Positions 32,873 through 41,915 of a stretch of 64,000 bases of DNA are shown here, piece after piece (position 1 is the stretch's first letter; each line of letters opens with the position of its first letter). Origin of the DNA: Novosphingobium sp. (GTDB taxonomy: Bacteria; Pseudomonadota; Alphaproteobacteria; Sphingomonadales; Sphingomonadaceae); NCBI GenBank assembly GCA_017744735.1, contig JAGIAR010000006.1, positions 62,001 to 126,000 of the forward strand, written 5' to 3'. The notes beneath the pieces were generated by a model, which was not told where the DNA came from, made no database searches, and worked only from the letters and a program-made list of their open reading frames with translations. A program made the position numbers and the translations under genes.

Positions 32873-35155
32873 ATGGGTACTTGGGCAAAGGGGTACGTGC
32901 GCGTGGCTTTGGGGCTGGCGGGCATGTCGGGAGCAATCGCGGCTTATACGCCGGCATGGGCGCAGGACACCGGGACCGATAGCGCCGCCAGCCCGATCCA
33001 GGACATCATCGTCACGGCGGAACGGCGCGAGCAGTCGCTCCAGGATTCTTCCCTGTCCCTCCAGGTCCTCTCCGCCGACCAGCTTGAGAAATCGAACCTG
33101 ACGCAGGCAAGCGACCTCAACACTCTGGTCCCCGGCCTCCAGATCGGCAGCGGCGGCAATTCCCCCCAGATCTATATTCGCGGCGTCGGCGATTTCGCTG
33201 CGAGCGCACTCAGCAACCCGGCGGTCGCGGTCAATATCGACGGGGTCTATATCGGTCGCCCGCAGGCGGTGAACAGCCAGTTCTACGACCTCGCGCGAAT
33301 CGAGGTGCTCAAGGGGCCGCAGGGCACGCTCTACGGACGCAACGCCTCGGGCGGCGCGATCAACCTGATCTCCAACCGGCCATCGCTGAACGGCGTCGAC
33401 GGCTACATTGGCGTGACCTACGGCAATTACGACAACAAGCAGCTCGAAGGCGCGGTCAACCTGCCGCTGGGCGAAACGCTGGCGGCGCGCTTCGCGTTCC
33501 AGGCGGTCGATCGCGACGGCTATCTCTCCGACGGGACCGATGACGACCAGCGCGTCGCCGGCCGCCTGCGTGTGCTGTGGGAGCCGAGCGCGACGGTGTC
33601 GCTGCTGCTCAAAGCAGACTATGCGAAGGAGGACGGCAAGGGTCCGGGCTATGTGATGCTGCCGACCCCGGCCGGGACGGACAAGTGGACCTCCACCAGC
33701 AGCCCCGAGGCCAACGCGGCGCTCGCCGCCCAGCCGCCGATCGGCTTTCTGCTGCCGCCTACGGTGGATGACAGCTTCCGCGACAACAAGTTCTGGAACC
33801 TCTCGGCCGAATTGAATGCCGATCTCGGCTTCGCGACGCTGACCGTGCTGCCCGCCTACCGCCACTCCGAATATGCGGAGCGCAACTATCCGGCAGGGCT
33901 GCGCAACAGCTTTCCGGGCAACACCGCCAAGCAGGTCAGCGTCGAAGCGCGGCTCGGCAATTCGAGCGACAAGCTCGATTGGGTGATCGGCGGCTATTTC
34001 TACAACGAAAAGCAGGATTCCGAGCAGCAGATCTACCAAGGCACCTTCCAGGACAGCGTCACGCTGGCCCTGCCGAAGATCCGCAGCTATGCGGCCTTCG
34101 GCCAGGCGACCTTCAGCGTGACCGATGCGCTCCGCCTGATCGGTGGGTTGCGTTATACCTATGAGCGCAATGAGCTTAGCGGTCAGCTGCTCACCTATGT
34201 CCCACCCTTCCCCGTACCGCCCGAAGACCTGCCGGTGTTGCAGATCGCGTTCGGCGGGAAGAAGAGCTTCGATTCGCTCAACTGGAAAGCGGGCGCCGAA
34301 TTCGACCTGGCGCCCGCCCACATGCTGTTCGCCACCGCCAGCACCGGTTTCAAGGCCGGCGGCTTCAACCAGACGATCGCGCCCGACGCGACCTACGATC
34401 CGGAAAAGATCACCGCCTTCGAGATCGGTTCACGCAACGAATTCCTCGACGGCCGCCTGATCCTCAACTTCGAGGGCTTCTGGTGGAAGCTCAAGGACAG
34501 CCAGATCGCGCATGTGAAGTTCGACCCGGCGGGCAACATCAACCTCGTGACCGACAACGCCGGTCGAGCAGAGATCAAGGGCTTCAACGTCGAGCTGCAG
34601 GCGGCACTCGGCAACAACGACAGCCTGCGCTTCTTCGCCGAATACAACGACGCGAAGTACAAGGACTTCGCGTTCGAAACCGCCTACAGCATCTTCGGCA
34701 CGCAGCTGTTCAACCCGCTGTCGACCGGTTGCGCGGTGAGTGCCCCCTACCCCGGATCGACCTTCGGCACCGAAGCTGCGACGATCGACTGTTCGGGCTT
34801 CCAGATGCCCCGCGCGCCCAAATGGACCGGCGCGGCGACCTATGCGCACACGTTCGAGCTGCCCGGCGGCGATACGATCGTGTTCGATGCGACGACTCAA
34901 TTCGCGTCGAAGCGCTGGCTCGGTTTCGACTACGTCGCGCCCGAGCACGTTGACGGCTACGTCACCTTCGACGCGAACCTGACCTACACCGCGCCCGAGC
35001 GGCGTTGGTCGGTGGCCGCCTTCATTCGCAATATCGGCAAGGAAGCGGTCTATACCGGCGCGGGCGTCCACGCATTTGCACCGCCGCTGACTTATGCCAC
35101 CATCGCCCCGCCGCGGACGTTCGGCGTGCGGCTGCGGTACAACTTCGGAAAATAG
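32873..35155 (+). CDS. TonB-dependent receptor of module I
   Basis: 760 residues with a signal peptide (VALGLAGMSGAIAAYTPAWA, then QDTG). A TonB-box-like DIIVTAERREQ precedes the plug with ADQLEKSNLTQASDLNTLVP and ARIEVLKGPQGTLYGRNASG; the barrel ends FGVRLRYNFGK, a normal outer-membrane C-terminus. This receptor class is abundant in sphingomonads and is often fused operonically to aromatic catabolic genes. Here it is the first gene of an operon with a Rieske oxygenase (19-base gap), so it presumably imports the substrate of that pathway. It is under the 29-bp operator. Confidence 0.92.
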   Translation: MGTWAKGYVRVALGLAGMSGAIAAYTPAWAQDTGTDSAASPIQDIIVTAERREQSLQDSSLSLQVLSADQLEKSNLTQASDLNTLVPGLQIGSGGNSPQIYIRGVGDFAASALSNPAVAVNIDGVYIGRPQAVNSQFYDLARIEVLKGPQGTLYGRNASGGAINLISNRPSLNGVDGYIGVTYGNYDNKQLEGAVNLPLGETLAARFAFQAVDRDGYLSDGTDDDQRVAGRLRVLWEPSATVSLLLKADYAKEDGKGPGYVMLPTPAGTDKWTSTSSPEANAALAAQPPIGFLLPPTVDDSFRDNKFWNLSAELNADLGFATLTVLPAYRHSEYAERNYPAGLRNSFPGNTAKQVSVEARLGNSSDKLDWVIGGYFYNEKQDSEQQIYQGTFQDSVTLALPKIRSYAAFGQATFSVTDALRLIGGLRYTYERNELSGQLLTYVPPFPVPPEDLPVLQIAFGGKKSFDSLNWKAGAEFDLAPAHMLFATASTGFKAGGFNQTIAPDATYDPEKITAFEIGSRNEFLDGRLILNFEGFWWKLKDSQIAHVKFDPAGNINLVTDNAGRAEIKGFNVELQAALGNNDSLRFFAEYNDAKYKDFAFETAYSIFGTQLFNPLSTGCAVSAPYPGSTFGTEAATIDCSGFQMPRAPKWTGAATYAHTFELPGGDTIVFDATTQFASKRWLGFDYVAPEHVDGYVTFDANLTYTAPERRWSVAAFIRNIGKEAVYTGAGVHAFAPPLTYATIAPPRTFGVRLRYNFGK

Positions 35156-35174
35156 GCGTCGGGGAGAGGCCACG

Positions 35175-36218
35175 ATGTTTCTGAGGAACGGCTGGTACTG
35201 CGCGGGTTGGAGCGGCGAACTGAGCGAGGCGCCGATCGGGCGACGGATGCTCGGCGAGCAGGTGATGGTGTTTCGCGGCGACGACGGCGCGCCCGTTGCG
35301 CTGGAAGGCCGCTGCCCGCACCGCTTCGCCCCGCTCCATCTCGGAACGATCGAGCATGAGCGGATCACCTGCCCCTATCACGGGCTGGTGTTCGACCGCG
35401 GCGGCGCCTGCATCCACAATCCGCATGGCGACGTCCCGAAGGACGCGAAGCTGCGCAGCTATCCGGTGGTCGAGCGCGACGGGATCATCTGGGTATGGAT
35501 GGGCGACCCGGAGCAGGTCGATCCGGATGCGATCATCGACGGCAGCTTCGTGGTCGATCCCGGTTACGCGACCGTGCTCGGCTATCTGAACGTCGCCGCG
35601 CATTACCAGTTGGTGATCGACAACCTTCTCGATCTCACCCACCCGGCGATCCTGCACAAGGGCGGCCTCTCGTCCGAGGAATACATGGGGCCGAACCTGG
35701 AGCACCGGTTTCACCAGGAAGGGACCGCGATTCACTCGGATTACACGTTCGCCAACGTCAATCCTTCGCCCGGGCTCGCGCCGCTGTGGGGCAAGCGCAA
35801 GTCCGACGTACGCGCGTTCATGACGCTGCACATGCCGACCAACCTGGTGCTCGATTTCCGCATGAACGAAGTGGACGGCCCGATGGACGAAGGCCTGTTC
35901 CTGCCGACGCTGCACCTGCTCGTGCCGGAGAACGAAGAGCGGACGCACTACTTCTACGCGATGGGCCGCAACGCGCAGGTCGACAACGAGGAGCTCAGCG
36001 CGATCACTGCGAAGATGGCGCGCCACGCGTTCGAGAACGAGGACGAGCCGATGATCGTCGCGTGCCAAGAGATGATGGGCACGACCGACCTGTTCTCACT
36101 CAAGCCGATCCTGCTCAAGAGCGACGTCGCCGCGGTGCGCGCACGAATCCTCATGGACAGGCTGATCGCCAAGGAGGCTGCTGAAGCCGGCCTGGCGAGG
36201 GAAGTGGCCCCGGCATGA
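35175..36218 (+). CDS. Rieske non-haem iron oxygenase, vanillate-demethylase-like alpha subunit (module I)
   Basis: 347 residues; ATG preceded by GGGGAGAGG. The Rieske [2Fe-2S] centre is Cys47-x-His49 and Cys66-x2-His69 in RCPHRFAPLH and ITCPYHGL. The mononuclear iron site is formed from IDNLLDLTHPAILHK with His156 and His161 plus a later acidic residue. The length and the DNLLDLTH motif place it with the VanA/PobA-like group that demethylates methoxyarenes or hydroxylates ring or side-chain carbons. No reductase or ferredoxin gene is in the operon, so electrons must come from a partner encoded elsewhere. It overlaps the next gene by ATGA. Confidence 0.92.
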   Translation: MFLRNGWYCAGWSGELSEAPIGRRMLGEQVMVFRGDDGAPVALEGRCPHRFAPLHLGTIEHERITCPYHGLVFDRGGACIHNPHGDVPKDAKLRSYPVVERDGIIWVWMGDPEQVDPDAIIDGSFVVDPGYATVLGYLNVAAHYQLVIDNLLDLTHPAILHKGGLSSEEYMGPNLEHRFHQEGTAIHSDYTFANVNPSPGLAPLWGKRKSDVRAFMTLHMPTNLVLDFRMNEVDGPMDEGLFLPTLHLLVPENEERTHYFYAMGRNAQVDNEELSAITAKMARHAFENEDEPMIVACQEMMGTTDLFSLKPILLKSDVAAVRARILMDRLIAKEAAEAGLAREVAPA

Positions 36219-36664
36219 CCCTCTCCGCGCAAGACCATGCCGATCTGCAACAGCTCGCCAACCGTTACTGGGCGCTGGCCGACCTGCTCGAGGACGTGCC
36301 GCTCGCCGACCTGTTCGAGGCGGACGCGACGTTCGATCTCGGTTCGCTCAAGCTCGAAGGACTCGCTGCCATCGAGGCATTCTTCACGGATCGCGCCGCC
36401 GGGATGCGCGAGACGCAGCGCACCACGCGCCATGTCGCGACCAATTTCCTCGCCATGCCGCAAGGGGCCGACGAAGTGCGCATACGCGCAATCGGGCTGG
36501 TCTACGCCGCAAATGGCGCGCTGCCGCTCGAAGCCGCGGCGCCCTCCGGCATTGCGGATTTCGAGGATATCTGCCGGCGCCAGCCCGACGGGAGCTGGCG
36601 CTACCACTATCGCAGCGGCCGCACGGTTTTCGTCGGCCCCAATGCCGCGTCGTTCGCGCGGTGA
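36215..36664 (+). CDS. SnoaL/NTF2-like small protein (nuclear transport factor 2 fold)
   Basis: 149 residues. The pattern SAQDHADLQQLANRYWALAD, LFEADATFDLGSLKLEGLAAI and GSWRYHYRSGRT fits the SnoaL-like/NTF2-like family, also seen in the beta subunits of ring-hydroxylating dioxygenases and in small isomerases or dehydratases. It begins within the last codon of the Rieske oxygenase gene. It may be a structural partner of that oxygenase or an isomerase/lyase of the pathway; the sequence does not decide. Confidence 0.75.
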   Translation: MTLSAQDHADLQQLANRYWALADLLEDVPLADLFEADATFDLGSLKLEGLAAIEAFFTDRAAGMRETQRTTRHVATNFLAMPQGADEVRIRAIGLVYAANGALPLEAAAPSGIADFEDICRRQPDGSWRYHYRSGRTVFVGPNAASFAR

Positions 36665-36679
36665 CACAGAAGGCGCATC

Positions 36680-37642
36680 ATGTCTGACCAGACTTCAACC
36701 GCATTCCTCGGCTGCGTGCCGCACGCGCCGTTCATGATGCTGCAGGACAAGGCGCTCAACCAGCCGTTCTGGGACGCCTACGCCGAGCAGGTCGCCGCCT
36801 TCCGCGCGTTCGATCCCGAGCTGGTGTTCGTGTTCGGCGCCGACCACTACAGCGGCCAGCACATGCGCCTGATGCCGTCGTTCGCGATCGGGCAGGCGGC
36901 CGAGGCCATCAACGACGAGGGCGGCTTTCCCGGCAAGCTCGACGTGCCGAGCGAGCTGTCGCTCGCCTGCGCGACCTACGTGGTGGAGGCGGGGATCGAC
37001 ATCGCTACTTCCTTCGCGATGGAAGTCGATCACGGATTCAGCGCGGTGACCGGCCACTTCCTGGGCGCGGTCGACGCGAAGCCGGTGATCCCGGTGTTCG
37101 TCAACGCGCTCGCTGCGCCCCGCCCAACCTTCAAGCGCTGCCGCCTGCTCGGCGAGGCTATCGGCGCGTTCGCCGCCCAGCTCGGCAAGCGAGTGGCGTT
37201 CCTCGGCTCGGGCGGTCTGTCGCACGAAACCGGCGATATCTTCCCGCAATACCTTGAAGCTTCGGATCCACGCGCGCGGGAATACATCCTTCATGGCGGC
37301 GCCAAGGGCGGGCTCAGCCGCGAGACATGGATCGACGAAATGCGCGGCGGCCTTCAGTTCGTGAACGGCCTGCTGCTCGACCACACGCCCGGCGTCGGCG
37401 AAATCCGCCCGCAGTGGGACGAGGAATTCCTGCACCTGTTCTCGGCCGGGGATCTGACCGTATTCGACGCGTGGAAGGACGCCGACGTGCTCCGCGAAGG
37501 CGGCAACGGCGCGGGCGAAGTGCGCCAGTGGATCGCCGCCGCCGCCGCCGCGCAAAAAGTGGGCGTCGGCGCGATCCACATCGATCTCTACCGCCAGGGC
37601 CTGCCGATGGGCGTCGCCTCGGTCGTTGCCCACGCGGCCTGA
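36680..37642 (+). CDS. Class III extradiol ring-cleavage dioxygenase, MhpB-like (LigB superfamily)
   Basis: 320 residues, close to the 314 of MhpB, 2,3-dihydroxyphenylpropionate 1,2-dioxygenase, and similar to it along its length as I remember the family: PELVFVFGADHYSGQ, FAMEVDHGFSAV with His118, and FLGSGGLSHETGD with His182, the pair equivalent to the catalytic histidines of MhpB. It should open a catecholic ring beside the hydroxyls using Fe(II). The hydrolase and FAH-family enzyme that follow fit the next steps of an Mhp-like meta-cleavage pathway. The substrate is probably a substituted catechol such as a dihydroxyphenyl-alkanoate; the side chain is not known. Confidence 0.88.
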   Translation: MSDQTSTAFLGCVPHAPFMMLQDKALNQPFWDAYAEQVAAFRAFDPELVFVFGADHYSGQHMRLMPSFAIGQAAEAINDEGGFPGKLDVPSELSLACATYVVEAGIDIATSFAMEVDHGFSAVTGHFLGAVDAKPVIPVFVNALAAPRPTFKRCRLLGEAIGAFAAQLGKRVAFLGSGGLSHETGDIFPQYLEASDPRAREYILHGGAKGGLSRETWIDEMRGGLQFVNGLLLDHTPGVGEIRPQWDEEFLHLFSAGDLTVFDAWKDADVLREGGNGAGEVRQWIAAAAAAQKVGVGAIHIDLYRQGLPMGVASVVAHAA

Positions 37643-37644
37643 CC

Positions 37645-38328
37645 GTGGGACTCCCGCCCGTCATCCTGCTGCACGGCTGCGGCGGCTCGCCCGAGCAGGC
37701 GTTCGAGAGCGCCGGCTGGCTCGATGCGTTCGCCGCCTCCGGACGCGAAGCGCGCGCCCTGCGCCTGCCGGGCCACGGGCGCGCCGGGGTTTCGCACGAT
37801 CCCGTTGCCTATGCCGATCTGGCGGGCGCGCTGATCGGAGAATTGCCCGAGACCTCCGACCTCGTCGGCTTCTCGCTCGGCGCAAAGCTCGCGCTCGATA
37901 TCGCGGTCCGCTCACCCGGCCGCATCCGGCGCATGGTGCTCGGCGGGATCGGCGACAACGCCTTCGCGCCGGAAACCGTAGGCGATGCCGCCGCCACTGC
38001 GCTCGAGCATGGGGCGGATGCGAACACGCCTCCACCGGTGCGCGCATTCCTCGATACCTGGGATCCGCAGCTTAACGATCCGCTGGCGATCGCCGCGGTG
38101 CTGCGTCGCCCGGCCAATCCGGTCTTCACCGAAGCGCAGATCGCCGCGATCGAGATCCCGGTCGCCGTGGTCAACGGCGGCGCCGATTTCGTCGCGAGTA
38201 TGGGCGACCGCCTGATCGACGCGCTGGGAGTGAAGCAGGCCCTGCTGCCCGGCATCGGCCATTTCGACCTCACCGCACAGCCCGCCTTCCGCACCATCGC
38301 GATCGACTTCCTCAGCCAGAAGGATTGA
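37645..38328 (+). CDS. Alpha/beta hydrolase, probable meta-cleavage product hydrolase
   Basis: 227 residues from a GTG two bases after the dioxygenase stop. The oxyanion-hole segment VILLHGCGGSP, nucleophile Ser in LVGFSLGAKLAL, acidic residue in VNGGADFVAS and His in LPGIGHFDLTAQ form a complete triad. It is shorter than MhpC (about 290) and lacks much of the cap region, so it may be an esterase/lactonase-like hydrolase instead of a true C-C hydrolase. Context between a ring-cleavage dioxygenase and an FAH enzyme favours cleavage of the ring-opened product. Confidence 0.8.
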   Translation: MGLPPVILLHGCGGSPEQAFESAGWLDAFAASGREARALRLPGHGRAGVSHDPVAYADLAGALIGELPETSDLVGFSLGAKLALDIAVRSPGRIRRMVLGGIGDNAFAPETVGDAAATALEHGADANTPPPVRAFLDTWDPQLNDPLAIAAVLRRPANPVFTEAQIAAIEIPVAVVNGGADFVASMGDRLIDALGVKQALLPGIGHFDLTAQPAFRTIAIDFLSQKD

Positions 38329-38333
38329 ACCGA

Positions 38334-39287
38334 ATGAAGCTTGCCAGCTTTCACGCCCAAGGCGCCGACCGCCTTGGCATCGAGCACGACGGCGCCCTCG
38401 TCGATCTCGCGAGTTTCACCGCCTGCCCCTCCGACATGATCGCGCTGATCGAAACCGGCGACATCGCCCGGATCGCGCGTGACCTCGCGGCAGCGGATCC
38501 GTCGACGCTTGTGCGGTTCGATCCCGGCGCCGTCGAATGGCAGCCCCCTGTCCGCCGCCCGTGCAAGCTGGTCTGCGTCGCGCTCAACAACCGTTCGCTC
38601 GATGCGATCAAGGTCAAGGCGCCGACCGACCATCCGGCCTTCTTCCTCAAGCCCTTCACCGCGCTGACGGGCCACGGCACCGCGATCCGGCTGAAGAAGA
38701 GCTTCGGCTTCACCCATCCCGAGCCGGAACTGGCGGTGGTCATCGGCAAGACGCTGCGCGAGGCTTCGCCCCGAGAGGCGCTTGCGGCCGTGTTCGGCTA
38801 TTCGATCGTCAACGACGTCACCAGCATCGGCATGCGCGGCGAGGACAGTTTCACCGTCCGCGCCTATCGCACCGAGCCCGACGGCACGCGGGTGGAGGAC
38901 TTCGGCCACACCTCCTACCCCGGCCGCTACAAGGCGAGCGACACGTTCGCGCCGCTCGGCCCCACGATCACCACCGCGGACGAGGTGCCCGATCCCCAGG
39001 CATTGACGATCCGCTGCTACATGGGCGGCAAGCTGGTCGCGTCGGATCATACCGCGAATTACGTCTGGAGCGTCGCCGACGCGCTCTCGCACATCTCGCG
39101 CACGATGACGCTGCTGCCCGGGGACGTGGTCGCGATGGGTACGGCCGTCGGCACCGAGAGCAGCGATCCCGAGGCGCCGTTCCTTCCCGGCATCACCCGC
39201 TGCAACCTGAACGGTTTCGACGGCGAAATTGCAATCGAGATCGGGGGGCTCGGACGGCTTTCCAGCGTCGTGGAAACGCTGGACTAG
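38334..39287 (+). CDS. Fumarylacetoacetate hydrolase family protein (module I)
   Basis: 317 residues from the ATG at 38334. The FAH fold is clear: CVALNNRSLDAIKVKAPTDH, FFLKPFTALTGHG, then the metal-binding THPEPELAVVIGK (Glu-x-Glu), SIVNDVTSIGMRGED, DTFAPLGPTITT, and DVVAMGTAVGTES. Family members hydrolyse 1,3-diketones or act as hydratases/decarboxylases on 2-hydroxy-dienoates produced by meta-cleavage. It is the last gene of the module I operon and starts six bases after the hydrolase stop. It converges on the M24 gene across about 58 bases. Confidence 0.9.
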   Translation: MKLASFHAQGADRLGIEHDGALVDLASFTACPSDMIALIETGDIARIARDLAAADPSTLVRFDPGAVEWQPPVRRPCKLVCVALNNRSLDAIKVKAPTDHPAFFLKPFTALTGHGTAIRLKKSFGFTHPEPELAVVIGKTLREASPREALAAVFGYSIVNDVTSIGMRGEDSFTVRAYRTEPDGTRVEDFGHTSYPGRYKASDTFAPLGPTITTADEVPDPQALTIRCYMGGKLVASDHTANYVWSVADALSHISRTMTLLPGDVVAMGTAVGTESSDPEAPFLPGITRCNLNGFDGEIAIEIGGLGRLSSVVETLD

Positions 39288-39345
39288 GACATTTGCGGCT
39301 GCCGGATGTCGGGCTTAATTCCGATTGCTGCACCGTCGAGCGACT

Positions 39346-40512
39346 TCAGCCGGGTATTCTCACCGGGGCGGGGCGCCACTCGTCGGCAAGAATTTCGCAC
39401 CCGTCCGATGTGACCAGGACCGGACAACCAAAGGAAGCTCCACGGGAAAAATCCTTCGCAACGACGTGAGGCTCAAGCTCGAGAACCATCCCCGGCTCGA
39501 ACGCGATATCGAGATCTTCCACAAAGCTGGTGCCCAGCGACGTTTCGGCAATCGGGGGCTCGAAGGACAATCCCAGTCCATGAAACATGGGCCCTAGAAC
39601 CTGATGATTGCGGGCCAGGACAGGCGCTCTCATAAGCGCTTGTAACTCGCCGGCGGTAAGGCCCGGCCTCAATGCATCGACTCCGATATCGAAACTTTCC
39701 GCACCGATGTTTGCGATATCTTCCCACGCGTCATCAACCTTGCCGATGAAAAACGGCTGATTGAACTGAGCGCAATATCCCTCGAGCACCGCATCGAATT
39801 CAACGTTGACGATGTCGCCATCGTTCAGAGTTCGTCCCTTGGGCGAAGGTAGCGCGCCCCCCATTGCGCCGTGGACGGTCCGGTTCCCCGAATGAAACAA
39901 GAACAGGCTGTGCGAGGCACAGCCTCCGGCGAAAAGCGTGCTCATCAGTTCGATCTTGACGTCGAGATCGCTGACCCCGGGTTTCGCCAATTGACCGGCC
40001 GCGGCGATCGCGCGCTGACCAACTTCGCATCCTTTCCTGAAGCACTGGATTTCGTAATCCGACTTGATGCGCCGAGCTTCCGCAAGCAGCGGCGCCGCAT
40101 CGACGACCATGGCGTCAGGAAATGCATGCCTGAGCGAGTGGCAGATCTTGAAGGGAAAGTTCAAGTCGCCCTCGTAGCCTGAAAGGAGGGCCCCGAAAAC
40201 GCGACTCTCCCAGCCGTTCTCCTTGATGATTTCAAGAATTCCATCGGAAAATCGAGGATAGCCGTTTCTGTGGTCGGTCACCCAGGCCTCAGGATCATGC
40301 CCCCCGCCGAACGACAGCATCACCGGATCCCCGTCGAGGGGGAACATCAGGACACCCTCCCGCGCCATGCCGGTCAAATACTGCAAATCGGCAAGTCGGT
40401 ACAAATTCAGCCCCGTGTTTCCGACGATGATGAGGCAATCTATTCCCGCGCCGCTCATTCCCGTTCGCACGAGATTCCATCGCCGGTCTCTTTCATCGGA
40501 AAGCAGAGTCAT
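39346..40512 (-). CDS. M24 family (creatinase/prolidase-fold) protein with incomplete metal site
   Basis: 388 residues from the ATG at 40512, which has AGAGG five bases upstream; GTG at 40518 is an alternative. The N-terminal domain (LIIVGNTGLNLYRLADLQYLTG) and pita-bread C-terminal domain are both present. Of the five metal ligands of M24 aminopeptidases, Asp240, His311 (HGLGLSF) and Glu347 (LELEPHV) are recognisable. The second Asp of the DxxxxxY..D pattern is Gln249 (EGYCAQFNQPF), and the last Glu region reads FGCPVLVTSDG. A dinuclear metalloprotease is therefore unlikely; a creatinase-like metal-independent C-N hydrolase fits better. It stands alone between modules I and II. Confidence 0.8.
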   Translation of the reverse strand: MTLLSDERDRRWNLVRTGMSGAGIDCLIIVGNTGLNLYRLADLQYLTGMAREGVLMFPLDGDPVMLSFGGGHDPEAWVTDHRNGYPRFSDGILEIIKENGWESRVFGALLSGYEGDLNFPFKICHSLRHAFPDAMVVDAAPLLAEARRIKSDYEIQCFRKGCEVGQRAIAAAGQLAKPGVSDLDVKIELMSTLFAGGCASHSLFLFHSGNRTVHGAMGGALPSPKGRTLNDGDIVNVEFDAVLEGYCAQFNQPFFIGKVDDAWEDIANIGAESFDIGVDALRPGLTAGELQALMRAPVLARNHQVLGPMFHGLGLSFEPPIAETSLGTSFVEDLDIAFEPGMVLELEPHVVAKDFSRGASFGCPVLVTSDGCEILADEWRPAPVRIPG

Positions 40513-40752
40513 GGGCACCTCTTTGTCTGGCTTGTAAGGATGGAGGTCTCAGGCCGCAGGGCCTGTCGAATCGGGCAATCATGACGGGTCGGCTGGCCGG
40601 CGATCGAGGCAGCGTTGCCCGGTTGGCCGGCGCACACTCGGCAGCTTACTCGAAGCCGTTTTCATCGATAACGGATGGGATTGTTGGAAACACCTCTTGT
40701 ACGGGAAGGCCGCAACCACCGTCGCGCGTTCCATATGAAAGGCGCGACGCCC

Positions 40753-41736
40753 TCAGAATTCCTCAAGGTCCCTCGCGATAACCACCGGCCCCGGGTAGTG
40801 GGCGCCTATCTGGCGAAGATATTCGACCAGCACGTCTCCGGTCGCCTCGGGAGCAGACAGGTGCGTGACGACGACCGCCTTGGCATGGGCCAGCCCTGCC
40901 AGCTTGCCCACGTCTTCGCCGGTCAGATGGTGGGTCCGCAAATGGGTCTCGAGTGCCTTGGCTGCGGGTTCCGGCAGGTTCGGCGATGTGCGGCGGATTT
41001 CCTGCAGCGTGCGTTCGACGTCGATCATCTCGACCACCAACAGGTCGGCATCGCGGGCGATCGCCTGGAACTTGTCGCTCGGGCCGGTATCGCCGCTATA
41101 GACGATGACCCGATCGGGCAGTTCGAACCTGTAGGAAAGGGATTCGAATGCCCGGTCGTCGTCGCTCCCGGGCGCAAAGCTGTAATGGGTGTTCTTGGCT
41201 GCGACCACCCTGGCGGCCCCTAGCCTGAAGTTCGCACCGTCGCGCAGTTCGACAACCTCGATCCCCTGCCCCGGATCGACATACGGCGAGCCGGGCATGC
41301 CGTAGCCGGATTTCGCAGTCGGCAACATTGCCGCGAGAAGACCGTCCACGAGTTGCTTGGTTCCGGGTGGGCCGTAAATCGTCAGCGGGGTGTAAATATT
41401 GGTCTGGTAGCGGAGGCCGAGGATTCCGAGCAGGCCGGCCGTGTGATCGAAATGCAGGTGGCTGATCACGACCGCCTTCAACTGTGCCAGCGGCACCCCG
41501 GCCTTTGCCAGTTGCTCGGCTGCGCCGTCGCCTGCATCGACCAAATAGGCACCATCTCCGGTCAACAGCACGTTGGCCGGCTGAGAGCGCTTTGGCACGG
41601 GTATCGGTCCGCCTTGCGTTCCCAGGGTGATCCAATGACTAGCGGCCGGCTGGGTCTGCGCATGCACCGGGCAGATCGGACTGCCGAAGGCGAGAAGCAT
41701 CGCCGCAAAATACCGCAAGAAACGCATATGGATCAT
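40753..41736 (-). CDS. Secreted metallo-beta-lactamase-fold hydrolase
   Basis: 327 residues with a signal peptide (FLRYFAAMLLAFGSPICPVHA, then QTQP); starts at 41736 or at the internal ATG 41727. The zinc motif is ISHLHFDHTAGL, with later ligands in KNTHYSF, YSGDTGPSD and VVTHLSAPE, giving the complete RNase Z-like/arylsulfatase-like arrangement. ANVLLTGDGAYLVDAGDGA precedes it as in lactonases and arylsulfatases of the fold. It should be a periplasmic ester, lactone or sulfate hydrolase. Its promoter region faces that of the GST gene and contains both a module II operator and a Rieske gene relic. Confidence 0.85.
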   Translation of the reverse strand: MIHMRFLRYFAAMLLAFGSPICPVHAQTQPAASHWITLGTQGGPIPVPKRSQPANVLLTGDGAYLVDAGDGAAEQLAKAGVPLAQLKAVVISHLHFDHTAGLLGILGLRYQTNIYTPLTIYGPPGTKQLVDGLLAAMLPTAKSGYGMPGSPYVDPGQGIEVVELRDGANFRLGAARVVAAKNTHYSFAPGSDDDRAFESLSYRFELPDRVIVYSGDTGPSDKFQAIARDADLLVVEMIDVERTLQEIRRTSPNLPEPAAKALETHLRTHHLTGEDVGKLAGLAHAKAVVVTHLSAPEATGDVLVEYLRQIGAHYPGPVVIARDLEEF

Positions 41737-41746
41737 CCCGTTACCA

Positions 41747-41836
41747 TCAGGCCTGTTCCTCGCGGATCATCTTTTCCAACATCCGCCGGACGCGAGCCCC
41801 GCCCCGATCGATTCCGGGCGAGGCCGGGGCTCCTGC
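41747..41836 (-). pseudogene. 3' relic of a Rieske oxygenase gene
   Basis: Read on the minus strand, this 90-base stretch encodes PASPGIDRGGARVRRMLEK followed by MIREEQA and a stop. The intact Rieske oxygenase at 46075-47109 ends with PASLGIDQGGTRARRMLEK and LIRDESASSAA, so 15 of the 19 residues of the core are identical. Upstream of about 41836 the similarity stops abruptly at a promoter-like AT-rich segment. This is a truncated C-terminal fragment of a paralogous oxygenase gene, left from a duplication or rearrangement. It sits in the intergenic region of the metallo-hydrolase and GST genes. Confidence 0.8.
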
Positions 41837-41851
41837 AGCCCTTCCTTTTAT

Positions 41852-41869
41852 ATTCTTTTCTCTAGGAAT
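41852..41869. promoter_or_regulatory. Module II operator, GST/MBL promoter
   Basis: ATTCTT-N6-AGGAAT on the plus strand, which is ATTCCT-N6-AAGAAT on the other. It lies 46 bases before the GST start and upstream of the divergent metallo-hydrolase gene. The same 18-bp dyad recurs at 45368, 50162, 52677, 52699 and 54164. Confidence 0.7.
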
Positions 41870-41915
41870 ATTCTGACTTATCCGCAAGACCACTGGAACG
41901 CTCTGGAGACATGCG

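Noticed and set aside
39346..40512. Calling the M24 protein a functional Xaa-Pro dipeptidase
   Set aside because: Two of the five metal ligands of that family are replaced, so the creatinase-like description is safer.
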